Shown piece by piece: positions 41,479 to 49,124 of a DNA stretch of 64,000 bases (position 1 is the first letter of the stretch; the number at the start of each line of letters is the position of its first letter). The DNA is from an uncultured Christensenellaceae bacterium. Lineage in GTDB: Bacteria > Bacillota > Clostridia > Christensenellales > Borkfalkiaceae. The position numbers and the translations under genes are program-made. The stretch is taken from the NCBI GenBank assembly GCA_910587005.1, contig CAJULB010000003.1, forward strand, positions 248,001 to 312,000. Reading direction: 5' to 3'. The notes below the pieces were generated by a model that was given only the letters and a program-made list of their open reading frames with translations, ran no database searches and was not told the DNA's origin.

Positions 41479-42231
41479 ATGGAATACATAAAGCTTACGC
41501 TTGAAAATCTGGAAAAAGAGCATATCTGTTGCGCCATTTCTAACAATAAGGACGTGCAGGTTGCCAGCAAAAAGGCTTGGCTTGCGGAAAGGCTGAAAGA
41601 GGGGCTGGTTTTTTTGAAATCTGCCGAGCGCGGCAAATGCTTTATAGAGTACATACCCGCAGAAAACGCATGGGTTCCCGTTGAAGCGGACGGATATATG
41701 CACATAAACTGTTTTTGGGTTTCGGGCTCGTTTAAGGGGCACGGTTATTCAAACGAATTGTTAAACGCGTGTATTGCGGACGCAAAAGCGCAGGGCAAAC
41801 ACGGCGTTACCGTAATTTCTTCAATAAAAAAGGCGCCGTTTTTATCCGACCCGAAACACCTTGCTTACAAAGGTTTTAAAATTGCCGATACCGCCGCGCC
41901 GAACTTTACGTTAATGTATTTGCCGTTTGAAGAAAGCGCGCCCGTACCCAAATTCAAAGCCGCCGCAAAAAATCCGCATACGGATAAGCAGGGGTTTGTA
42001 GTTTACTATACGCACGGCTGTCCTTTCACGGCAAAGTATGTTCCTTTAGTCGAGCAAACGGCAAAGGATAAAGGCATACCGTTTGAAAGCGTGTTAATCG
42101 ACAGTAAGGAAAAAGCGCAGAACGCGCCTTGCGTGTGGACAAATTACGCCGTATTTTATAACGGTAAATACGTTTCAAACGAAATTCTGAACGAAAAAAA
42201 GTTTATCGACCTTGTTGAAAAGCTTACCTGA
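41479..42231 (+). CDS. YoaP-like acetyltransferase
   Basis: 250 residues. An N-terminal GNAT domain (~1-150) contains HINCFWVSGSFKGHGYSNELL, the acetyl-CoA binding segment. The C-terminal part (~165-250: GFVVYYTHGCPFTAKYVPLVEQ...) is a thioredoxin/glutaredoxin-like domain with a single Cys at the CPFT position. This two-domain layout is that of Bacillus YoaP, whose substrate is unknown. GAGAGG precedes the ATG. Confidence 0.85.
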   Translation: MEYIKLTLENLEKEHICCAISNNKDVQVASKKAWLAERLKEGLVFLKSAERGKCFIEYIPAENAWVPVEADGYMHINCFWVSGSFKGHGYSNELLNACIADAKAQGKHGVTVISSIKKAPFLSDPKHLAYKGFKIADTAAPNFTLMYLPFEESAPVPKFKAAAKNPHTDKQGFVVYYTHGCPFTAKYVPLVEQTAKDKGIPFESVLIDSKEKAQNAPCVWTNYAVFYNGKYVSNEILNEKKFIDLVEKLT

Positions 42232-42277
42232 ATTAAAATCGTGTGTTTTCCGCACGACAGCGAATGGGGGCGGTTAT

Positions 42278-42736
42278 ATGAAAAAAGTTATCAGCTATTT
42301 AATACCGTGTATACTGTGCGCATTAGTGATAACATTAATATACTCGAGGTACTTTCTGTATGAATACAAAATGAACATCGCCTACGGAATAGGCGCTCCT
42401 ATAGGCGTAAGCATATGCTATCTGTGCTTTTTTTGTGTGGGTATGATATGCGTAAATAAAGGAAAGTATACCGCGGCGATAGTGCTATCCGTAATTAAAT
42501 ATGTTTTACTGTTTATAGGCATAACGTTTGTGTTCAGACATACGCTTACCGGCCTGACTTTTGCGGCAATTTTACTGTTTATTCCCATAACGCTGCCCAT
42601 AGCAATAGCAATGTTTGCAATCAGAATAATGATTGTGGCAGTGCTTGCGGTTTTTTACATAGGAATTATTTCCGAGCCGATAATTATCGCCTTTTGCAGT
42701 AAAACTATGAATAAACCCTTGAATAACAACGCGTAA
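42278..42736 (+). CDS. Hypothetical multi-spanning membrane protein
   Basis: 152 residues with about five hydrophobic segments: SYLIPCILCALVITLIY, GVSICYLCFFCVGMICV, YVLLFIGITFV, FAAILLFIPITLPIAIAMF and IMIVAVLAVFYIGII. No known motif. The start is chosen at ATG 42278 behind GGGGGCGG. It precedes a second small membrane protein by 20 nt, and the two may work together. Confidence 0.72.
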   Translation: MKKVISYLIPCILCALVITLIYSRYFLYEYKMNIAYGIGAPIGVSICYLCFFCVGMICVNKGKYTAAIVLSVIKYVLLFIGITFVFRHTLTGLTFAAILLFIPITLPIAIAMFAIRIMIVAVLAVFYIGIISEPIIIAFCSKTMNKPLNNNA

Positions 42737-42756
42737 GCGCATTTTTACAGGTGATT

Positions 42757-43200
42757 ATGAGTTGGTTTAACTATTACGGTCTGATTGCCGTAGTTATAAT
42801 TTTAATACCTAATATTATTTGCGCTATAACCGACAAAACCGCTTACGAAAACAGTTTCAACAACAGGTTTTTTATTATAGCCGAACAAATCGGCAGATAC
42901 GGCTGTATGGCGTTTATGGTATTCAATATACCTTATACGTACTTTAATTTTTGGTTTGGTTGCGCACTGTACGTTTATCTTGCAGTGAACGGCGCTTTGC
43001 TGGTTTTTTACTGCCTCGGCTGGATAATTTTCAGAAAAAGCAGGGGTGTTGCAAAGGCCGTTTGGCTGTCGGTTACGCCATCGGCGATATTCCTTTTCAG
43101 CGGAATTATGCTCACTTCCGTACTGTTGATTGCGTGCGCGGTGATATTTTCGGTTGCGCATATAACAATCAGCGTAAAAAACGCGCAAAAATCAGATTAA
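42757..43200 (+). CDS. Hypothetical four-helix membrane protein
   Basis: 147 residues with four hydrophobic segments (YYGLIAVVIILIPNIICAI; CMAFMVFNIPYTYFNFWF; ALYVYLAVNGALLVFYCLGWIIF; SAIFLFSGIMLTSVLLIACAVIF). ITDKTAYENSFNNRFFIIAEQIGRYG lies between helices 1 and 2. Family not recognised. ATG 42757 is preceded by CAGGTG; a GTG at 42751 is possible. Ends just before a bidirectional terminator. Confidence 0.75.
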   Translation: MSWFNYYGLIAVVIILIPNIICAITDKTAYENSFNNRFFIIAEQIGRYGCMAFMVFNIPYTYFNFWFGCALYVYLAVNGALLVFYCLGWIIFRKSRGVAKAVWLSVTPSAIFLFSGIMLTSVLLIACAVIFSVAHITISVKNAQKSD

Positions 43201-43218
43201 AATATTAAATTAACAATA

Positions 43219-43257
43219 AACCCGACCGCAGAACCGTAAAGGTTCCGCGGTCGGGTT
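43219..43257. terminator. Bidirectional terminator
   Basis: AACCCGACCGC/GCGGTCGGGTT outer stem and GAACC/GGTTC inner stem around GTAAA, between converging genes. Confidence 0.8.
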
Positions 43258-43498
43258 ATTTTATTTCCTGTTCAAGCTCGGCAAACTCCTTCGTGCCGAA
43301 AAATTCCGTCAAAGAAATTCCCAGTCCGTCGCAAAGCATTTTAATGGTAACAATGCCGGGATTTTTACTTTTTCCGTACAGAATATTTTTGATGGTGGAA
43401 GGCGGGACGCCCGATTCAATGGCTAATTTATGGAAAGAAACGCGTTTCTGTTCGCATAAAATCAACAGTCTGTCCCTTACTGCGGAGTAGGTATCCAT
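43256..43498 (-). CDS. XRE-family HTH regulator
   Basis: 80 residues. HTH_3 fold: RDRLLILCEQKRVSFHKLAIESGVPPSTIKNILYGKSKNPG, then IKMLCDGLGISLTEFF. A GAGG site precedes the ATG on the minus strand. It is divergent from a GDPD-like gene; a 14-bp inverted repeat sits over that gene's -10 box and may be its operator. Confidence 0.88.
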   Translation of the reverse strand: MDTYSAVRDRLLILCEQKRVSFHKLAIESGVPPSTIKNILYGKSKNPGIVTIKMLCDGLGISLTEFFGTKEFAELEQEIK

Positions 43499-43545
43499 AG
43501 CATACCTCGTTGGTTAGTGTATACTAAAATTATAACTTTATTTAT

Positions 43546-43592
43546 TTGACATTGTGGGCTATATATAGTACTATATGGACTATATATAGCCC
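43546..43592 (+). promoter_or_regulatory. Promoter with a 14-bp inverted-repeat operator
   Basis: TTGACA (43546-43551), 17-bp spacer, TACTAT (43569-43574). GGGCTATATATAGT (43556-43569) and its exact complement (43579-43592) flank the -10 region with a 9-bp spacer. Confidence 0.75.
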
Positions 43593-43648
43593 AAAACCCA
43601 TTATTTACGGCGTGCGTGCGGGTTGTACGGAGCTTGTCGGGTAGTCAA

Positions 43649-44497
43649 ATGAAGAAGTACGTTTTGTTTAAAAGAATAATGCTGTCGGCCGCGGCGCTAT
43701 TGCTAATCTGCTTCGAGCTTGTTAAATTTATTTTTTCGGTGCAGTTTATCGCGGCGGCGCTGTGTGCGGAAATCGTTTTGGCGGTAATATCGGTTTTTTG
43801 TCTGTTTTCCAAAGATAAATCTGTTAAAATCGCCTCGGCGGTGTTGCTTGCTTTCGCCGTTATAACACTTGTTCCCAACGTCATCATAGGTTGCGCTGAA
43901 ACCGACGCTTCCGCCCAACCGCAGTACGTCATTCACGCAGGCGGAAGGGAAAAGGGGGATAAGACTTATTTAAACTGCGAAGAACAGTTTGAAAAATACC
44001 TTTCCGAAGGGCACAATCTTATCGAAGTTGATTTTATGCTCACAAGCGATAAGCGGGTTGTGTGCACTCACCGCTTCGAGCATACTCCGTACAGCAAGAA
44101 TAACCGCCCGACCTTCGACGAGTTTATGTCTTATAAGCCGAACGGAAAATATACGGCTATGCCGTTTGAAAGACTTGCCGGAATAATGCGGAACTATCCA
44201 AACGGCAGAGTGGTATTCGATACAAAGGAAAAAAGGTCGATAGAAATTTTATCGGTTATGCGTTCGGGCGCGGGCGGTTTTTTTAATAAAAAACATTTGC
44301 CGAATATGCCAGAATTTTACAAAAACCGTCAAAAATACAGAAATTTCCGCCCTTGGGATATAGTAATATTTTTAAAAAATCACGGAGAAAAGAAAGATGA
44401 TTGTTTCCGGCTGCGTGAGCGGAAAAGTTCTTTACATAAGTCTTTCGGGCGAAATGGACGAATGTTCCGCACAGTCCGCACGCGCAAAGTGCGATAA
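43649..44497 (+). pseudogene. GDPD-like membrane protein with a lost C-terminus
   Basis: The N-terminus has three membrane helices (~8-90). A glycerophosphodiester phosphodiesterase-like segment follows: IHAGGREKGDKTYLNCEEQFEKYL, IEVDFMLTSDKRVVCTHRFE (~135), and VVFDTKE (~190). After that, the usual TIM-barrel remainder is missing: about 60 residues of uncertain nature, then the last ~33 codons run out of frame over spoIIAA. The enzyme should therefore be inactive. A deletion that joined the gene to the spoIIA operon is the likely cause. The ATG at 43649 lacks a strong ribosome binding site. Confidence 0.65.
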
Positions 44498-44708
44498 ATT
44501 GATAGACGATAATTTGGGCGTAACAAAAATAGTAATTAATTTATCTGAAGTGGCTTTTATGGATTCCACGGGCATAGGCTTTCTGATAGGCAGGTACAAA
44601 AAGGCCTCGCGTCTGTCAATTCCGCTGTGCGTTGAAAAACCAAACTTCGCCGCGGATAAAATTCTGAATTTAAGCGGGATATACTCGCTTATCCCCAAGG
44701 AGAATTGA
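44397..44708 (+). CDS. spoIIAA: Anti-sigma F factor antagonist
   Basis: 103 residues, STAS fold. LYISLSGEMDE at the N-terminus and FMDSTGIGFLIGRYK near residue 57 with the serine phosphorylated by SpoIIAB. Unphosphorylated SpoIIAA frees sigma-F in the forespore. GGAGAAAAG precedes the ATG. First gene of the spoIIA operon; its promoter would lie inside the GDPD remnant and I do not see a convincing sigma-H site. Confidence 0.95.
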   Translation: MIVSGCVSGKVLYISLSGEMDECSAQSARAKCDKLIDDNLGVTKIVINLSEVAFMDSTGIGFLIGRYKKASRLSIPLCVEKPNFAADKILNLSGIYSLIPKEN

Positions 44709-44721
44709 AAAGGATATAAAT

Positions 44722-45159
44722 ATGACTAAAAATTATTTAAAGCTTCAATTTTATTCTCTCCCCCGCAATCAGGCGTTCGCAAGGGACGCCGTTGCCGCTT
44801 TCTGTCTTGAACTTAATCCCTCGCTTTCCGATTTATCGGACGTAAAAACCGCCGTTTCCGAGGCGGTTACTAACTGTACGGTTCACGCATACAAGGGCGA
44901 TTTGGGACTTGTTACCGTAGAGTGCGAAATCGAGGACGAAGAACTACATATCAAAATAAGCGACACGGGCAAGGGTATTCCCGATATAGGCAAAGCCGTA
45001 CAGCCGTTTTTTACGTCGGCTCCGTCGGACGAGCGCTCGGGAATGGGCTTTACCATTATGCAGACGTTTATGGACGAGTTCAGGGTGAATTCCGTTCAGG
45101 GCGAAGGCACCGTCGTTTATATGACAAAAAGTTTTAAAGCGGAAGTGGAGAATGCTTGA
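44722..45159 (+). CDS. spoIIAB: Anti-sigma F factor (serine kinase)
   Basis: 145 residues, GHKL ATPase/kinase fold. AVSEAVTNCTVHAY is the N box (~residue 45), ISDTGKGIPD the G1 box (~85) and ERSGMGFTIMQ the G2 box. It binds sigma-F with ATP and phosphorylates SpoIIAA. Overlaps sigF by 8 nt. Confidence 0.96.
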   Translation: MTKNYLKLQFYSLPRNQAFARDAVAAFCLELNPSLSDLSDVKTAVSEAVTNCTVHAYKGDLGLVTVECEIEDEELHIKISDTGKGIPDIGKAVQPFFTSAPSDERSGMGFTIMQTFMDEFRVNSVQGEGTVVYMTKSFKAEVENA

Positions 45160-45877
45160 CGTCGGCGAGACGAACAACCTTATAAGAGAAGCCAAAAACG
45201 GAAATTCAGCCGCAAAGGAAAGACTTATAGTTGAAAACAACAATCTTATAAAAAGCATTGTGCGCCGTTACCTCAACAAAGGTGTTGAATACGACGATTT
45301 GTACCAGCTTGCAAGTATGGGGCTTTTGAAAGCCATAAACGGCTTTGACGAAAGCTTTAACGTGCGCTTTTCAACCTATGCGGTGCCGATGATAGCTGGC
45401 GAAATCAAGCGGTTTATGCGCGACGACGGAAGTATAAAGGTTTCCCGCCAGATTAAAAGCACGGCAAAGGAAATTAACCGCTTTATTGAAAAGTACTCCG
45501 CCGAGCACGGATTGCAACCGACGGTAAAGCTTATTTCCGAGCAGTTCAATATGCCCGAAAGCGAGGTTGTGTTTACAATGGGTTCGACGCATATGCCCGT
45601 TTCAATCTATGCGCAGGGCGACTACAAGGACGAAAAGGGGCAGGAGCTGTTGGATAAGCTTCCCGTAGAGGATAATCAGGAGGATATAATCGACGCGTTA
45701 CAGCTTAAAACGGCAATCGAGGGCTTGCCCGAGCGCGACAGAAAGGTTATAATTCTGCGGTATTTCCGCGATATGACGCAGAGCGAGGTTGCTAATATGC
45801 TCGGCGTTTCGCAGGTGCAGGTATCGCGTATAGAAAACAGGATTATGGAAAATTTCCGCAAATCGCTCACAGGCTGA
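45152..45877 (+). CDS. sigF: RNA polymerase sporulation sigma factor F
   Basis: 241 residues. Region 2 contains YLNKGVEYDDLYQLASMGLLKAINGFD...FSTYAVPMIAGEIKRF, region 3 VSRQIKSTAKEI, and region 4 ends in LPERDRKVIILRYFRDMTQSEVANMLGVSQVQVSRIE. This is the first forespore-specific sigma factor. Gene order spoIIAA-spoIIAB-sigF and the close overlaps leave little doubt. An ideal terminator follows. Confidence 0.97.
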   Translation: MLDVGETNNLIREAKNGNSAAKERLIVENNNLIKSIVRRYLNKGVEYDDLYQLASMGLLKAINGFDESFNVRFSTYAVPMIAGEIKRFMRDDGSIKVSRQIKSTAKEINRFIEKYSAEHGLQPTVKLISEQFNMPESEVVFTMGSTHMPVSIYAQGDYKDEKGQELLDKLPVEDNQEDIIDALQLKTAIEGLPERDRKVIILRYFRDMTQSEVANMLGVSQVQVSRIENRIMENFRKSLTG

Positions 45878-45914
45878 TTTTTTTGTGCGGTAACGTTATA
45901 AATGCGGTAACAGT

Positions 45915-45957
45915 ATAAAGCGCGCGGGTGTGCTTTTTGCACACCCGCGCGCTTTAT
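45915..45957 (+). terminator. Terminator of the spoIIA operon
   Basis: ATAAAGCGCGCGGGTGTGC pairs perfectly with its complement across a T5 loop. Confidence 0.85.
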
Positions 45958-45960
45958 AGT

Positions 45961-45989
45961 TTGACAAAAAAGCTTCATAGTGCTAAAAT
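45961..45989 (+). promoter_or_regulatory. Promoter of the aminotransferase gene
   Basis: TTGACA (45961-45966), 17-bp spacer, TAAAAT (45984-45989). Confidence 0.75.
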
Positions 45990-46016
45990 TCAAACAGAAT
46001 AAAAAGCAGGTATAGT

Positions 46017-47207
46017 ATGATAAATCAGAAAAACGTTGAACTCGGGCGCAAGCGTTCGAGCATAAGAGAGCTTTTTGAATACGGCAAGAAACGCAAAGCG
46101 GAAATTGGCGAGGATAAGGTTTTCGATTTTTCGATAGGCAACCCCAGCGTGCCCGCGCCCGCAGAGGTGCAGAACGCGCTTAAAGAAATTATAACGCAAA
46201 CCGACCCCGTGTTTTTGCACGGCTACACCTCGGCGCAGGGCGATTTTTCCGTACGCAAAACGCTTGCCGACTATATAAATCTGCGCTTTAAAACCGCGCT
46301 TACGGCGGACTGTTTATATATGACTTGCGGCGCGGCGGCTTCGCTGACGATTACAATGAACGCGCTTTTGAATGCGGGCGAGGAAATAATTACGGTTGCG
46401 CCGTACTTCCCCGAATATAAAGTATTCTGCGAGCACGCGGGCGGTAAGCTGGTTGCGGTTGAAAGCGAGGACGGTACGTTTCAGCTCGACTTAAAAAAGA
46501 TTGAAAACGCGATAAACGCTAAAACAAAAGCGGTTTTGATTAACTCGCCCAACAACCCCAGCGGAGTGGTGTACCGCGAAAGAGATATAAAAAAGCTTGC
46601 GGAACTGCTTGAAAAATACTCAGAAAAATTCGGCGGAAGAATTTTTCTGATTTCCGACGAGCCGTACAGAGAGCTTGTTTTCGACAAGGACGTAACCGTG
46701 CCGTACGTTATGAATTACTACGCGCACAGCATTGTTTGCTATTCTTATTCCAAAAGCCTGTCGCTCCCCGGCGAGAGAATAGGGTATATTGCGGTCAGCA
46801 ACAAGATGAAAGAGTTTGAAGAAGTTTACGCAGGCGTTTGCGGAGCGGGGCGGGCGCTCGGGTTTGTGTGCGCACCGAACCTCTTTCAGCAGCTTGTCAA
46901 AAAAGTATACGATAAAACTTCGGATATTTCCATCTATAAGGGCAACCGCGACAGACTTTATTCCACTTTGACCGGATACGGCTACACGGTTGTAAAGCCC
47001 GACGGTGCGTTTTATCTTTTCGTTAAGGCTTTGGGCGGCGACGCAAGGGCTTTTTCCGAAAGGGCGAAAAATTTCGAGCTTTTGGTGGTTGCGGGCGACG
47101 ATTTCGGCTGCGCGGGTTATGTGCGCGTTTCCTACTGCGTTGCGCCAGATATGATTGAGCGCGCTTTGCCCGCTTTCAAGGCGCTTGCCGAGAGCTACGG
47201 CAAATAA
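46017..47207 (+). CDS. PLP-dependent class I aminotransferase (AspB-like)
   Basis: 396 residues. FSIGNPSVPAP near residue 42, TCGAAASLTITMNALL (~103), LINSPNNPSGVVY (~175), and the PLP-binding lysine in CYSYSKSLSLPGERIGY (~245). Fold type I, similar to clostridial aspartate/aromatic aminotransferases that act with 2-oxoglutarate. The exact substrate cannot be read. Single gene with its own promoter and terminator. Confidence 0.92.
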   Translation: MINQKNVELGRKRSSIRELFEYGKKRKAEIGEDKVFDFSIGNPSVPAPAEVQNALKEIITQTDPVFLHGYTSAQGDFSVRKTLADYINLRFKTALTADCLYMTCGAAASLTITMNALLNAGEEIITVAPYFPEYKVFCEHAGGKLVAVESEDGTFQLDLKKIENAINAKTKAVLINSPNNPSGVVYRERDIKKLAELLEKYSEKFGGRIFLISDEPYRELVFDKDVTVPYVMNYYAHSIVCYSYSKSLSLPGERIGYIAVSNKMKEFEEVYAGVCGAGRALGFVCAPNLFQQLVKKVYDKTSDISIYKGNRDRLYSTLTGYGYTVVKPDGAFYLFVKALGGDARAFSERAKNFELLVVAGDDFGCAGYVRVSYCVAPDMIERALPAFKALAESYGK

Positions 47208-47224
47208 AAAATAAGTATAAAAAA

Positions 47225-47249
47225 TACCCGACCTTTAAAAGGCCGGGTA
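47225..47249. terminator. Bidirectional terminator
   Basis: TACCCG/CGGGTA with CCTTT/AAAGG inner stem between converging genes; on the minus strand a T6 run follows. Confidence 0.75.
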
Positions 47250-47264
47250 AAATTTTGCGATAAG

Positions 47265-47603
47265 TTAAGCTGCAATCTGTTCGCTGTTTGCAGACTTTTC
47301 GATGTACTTGTTAATTTCGCTCTGTCCGAGGATATAGTTGACAATGCCCAGACCGATAAGAGAAAGAATTAAGTACAACGTGCCGCTGCCGGTAAGCTTT
47401 TTGCCAAGCTTGTAGTTCCAGTAAATACCGTAGATACCGAACGTCACGATGCTAAGCAAAATTGCCATGCCGCCGCTTGCGGTTTTTTCTTCGGGATTAA
47501 TGGTATTGCTGTCGTTTGTAAGGCAAACGAACCAGTAAAGACCGTAAATGCCGAAAGTGATAATACTGAAAAGTATTGCAAGACCTATGCTGCGTTTTTT
47601 CAT
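47265..47603 (-). CDS. DUF4234-like small membrane protein
   Basis: 112 residues with three membrane helices and a twofold internal repeat: LFSIITFGIYGLYWFVCL and LLSIVTFGIYGIYWNYKL, followed by YLILSLIGLGIVNYILGQSEINKY. The repeated FGIYGxYW signature is typical of DUF4234 proteins, whose function is unknown. GGAGG lies 11 nt before the chosen ATG; an ATG six codons upstream overlaps that GGAGG and is less likely. Confidence 0.8.
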   Translation of the reverse strand: MKKRSIGLAILFSIITFGIYGLYWFVCLTNDSNTINPEEKTASGGMAILLSIVTFGIYGIYWNYKLGKKLTGSGTLYLILSLIGLGIVNYILGQSEINKYIEKSANSEQIAA

Positions 47604-47742
47604 ATCTCTGTTTTCCTCCATATTATTCGTCAGTTTTACTGCCGTTGGCTTTATTATAGTAGCGTAATATGTGTATTGTCAATAATTTCACCCAAAAAAA
47701 CATTAATTGGCAGAAAAAAATTCGGCATTTTTAAAAAATATG

Positions 47743-47770
47743 TTGAAATTAGTTATATTATGTTTATAAT
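47743..47770 (+). promoter_or_regulatory. Promoter of the ferritin gene
   Basis: TTGAAA (47743-47748), 16-bp spacer, TATAAT (47765-47770); TGGAGG precedes the ATG. Confidence 0.7.
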
Positions 47771-47798
47771 ATAAGTAGCTTTATGGAGGATTTATTTT

Positions 47799-48317
47799 AT
47801 GTTAAACGAAAAAATAGCAAAGCTTATAAACGAGCAGATAAACAAAGAGCTTTATTCGGGGTACTTATATCTCGATTTTGCAAACTATTACGAGGACGAA
47901 GGGCTTGACGGCTTTGCACACTGGTATCAGGTGCAGGCGCAGGAGGAGCGCGACCACGCAATGATGATGAGAAGGTATCTGATAGACAACGGCGTGCGCG
48001 TAACTTTCGAGGCAGTTGCTAAGCCCGATAAAGTTTTTAAGAACACAACCGACCCGCTTAAAGCAGGTTACGAGCACGAACAGTACGTTACGTCGCTTAT
48101 AAACAATATTTACGCCGAAGCGTACAAAATTCACGATTACAGAACAATGCAGTTTTTGGACTGGTTCATTAAGGAGCAGGGCGAAGAAGAAAAGAACGCC
48201 GAGGACATGCTCAAAAAAATGCACCTGTACGGAAACGATGCAAAAGGGCTTTACGCGCTCAATCAGGAGCTTTTGGCAAGAGTGTACGCGCCTTCAACCA
48301 CAGGCCCCGCGATGTAA
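47799..48317 (+). CDS. Bacterial ferritin
   Basis: 172 residues, four-helix bundle. The di-iron centre residues appear as NKELYSGYLYLDFANYYED (Glu17), QEERDHAMMM (ExxH, ~50) and WFIKEQGEEEKNAED (~125). It oxidises Fe2+ and stores it in a 24-mer cage, protecting anaerobes from oxidative stress. Non-haem type (FtnA-like) since no bacterioferritin haem Met context is seen. A Fur box was not obvious in the promoter. Confidence 0.96.
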   Translation: MLNEKIAKLINEQINKELYSGYLYLDFANYYEDEGLDGFAHWYQVQAQEERDHAMMMRRYLIDNGVRVTFEAVAKPDKVFKNTTDPLKAGYEHEQYVTSLINNIYAEAYKIHDYRTMQFLDWFIKEQGEEEKNAEDMLKKMHLYGNDAKGLYALNQELLARVYAPSTTGPAM

Positions 48318-48511
48318 ATTCAAATAATATAAAAAACCGTGCAACATTACCGTAATTCCCATAGGGAATATTAGGTAAGCCGTAGGCGAACGAGAATCCA
48401 CGCCTTTACTTATATTTTTCACTGTGTGGACGAACTTGGCTACTCGTAGCATAGTGAGATATAGATATGTTTTATATATCTCGCAAAAATTCAATCGGTT
48501 GCGTTCGTTAA

Positions 48512-48541
48512 TTTATCGTGCTATAATGATTGCACGATAAA
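48512..48541 (+). promoter_or_regulatory. 10-bp inverted repeat enclosing a -10 box
   Basis: TTTATCGTGC (48512-48521) and GCACGATAAA (48532-48541) flank TATAATGATT. A repressor bound here would block the promoter of the three-gene cluster at 48575. The rest of 48318-48511 holds only short hairpins, such as GAGATATA/TATATCTC. Confidence 0.72.
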
Positions 48542-48574
48542 CAGTAATTTAATATTGCGGAGAGGAAAATAAAA

Positions 48575-49069
48575 ATGAAAGATAAAGAAATGACTTTTGA
48601 AGAAAAGTTGAACGTAATGGAAAAATTCGGTCTGCAAAAAGAATGGGCGAAGTGGGAATTGAAACAGGAAAACGAATATTTTGCCGTTCTTCCCTCTTTC
48701 CGCTTTTTGAAGCCGATTAGCGACCACCTTGAATTTCATAGGGGCGGCTTTGCTGATATGATAAAAAAATACATAGAGCAAGGCGTCCTTGACGAAAGGT
48801 TTCCCGAAGTATCCGCGCTGATAAAAGAAGGCGCTTCGATAGAAAGCATAGAAAAGTTTGCGTTTGAAAGAGTGCAAGAAGCCGTCGAGTGCATTTTGTA
48901 CCAACTCGGCGACCAGGAGTGCGCAGAATGCGCAGACGTGTTTGACGAGATAGATTGTTCAAAAATAAAAAAGATGCGCCTTATGGAAATCAATGACGAC
49001 GGAACGCCGACAGGTCGGCGCGCCGTTGAGCTTCACGGAAAAATTCCGTTTTCCGATATGGAAGATTGA
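48575..49069 (+). CDS. Hypothetical protein beside an Imm5-like gene
   Basis: 164 residues, soluble and acidic, family not recognised. Visible parts are a helical N-terminus (MTFEEKLNVMEKFGLQKEWAKWELKQENEYF), a central helical region, CILYQLGDQECAECADVFDEIDC with four cysteines (~110-130), and a polar C-terminus ending in PFSDMED. GGAGAGG precedes the ATG. It is first of three genes behind a promoter enclosed by an inverted repeat. By neighbourhood it may be another immunity-type protein, but that is inference. Confidence 0.75.
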   Translation: MKDKEMTFEEKLNVMEKFGLQKEWAKWELKQENEYFAVLPSFRFLKPISDHLEFHRGGFADMIKKYIEQGVLDERFPEVSALIKEGASIESIEKFAFERVQEAVECILYQLGDQECAECADVFDEIDCSKIKKMRLMEINDDGTPTGRRAVELHGKIPFSDMED

Positions 49070-49124
49070 CCGTGTTGAAATAATATCGCTATATGCAGTA
49101 AGAAAAAATTCGAGAAATAATATT

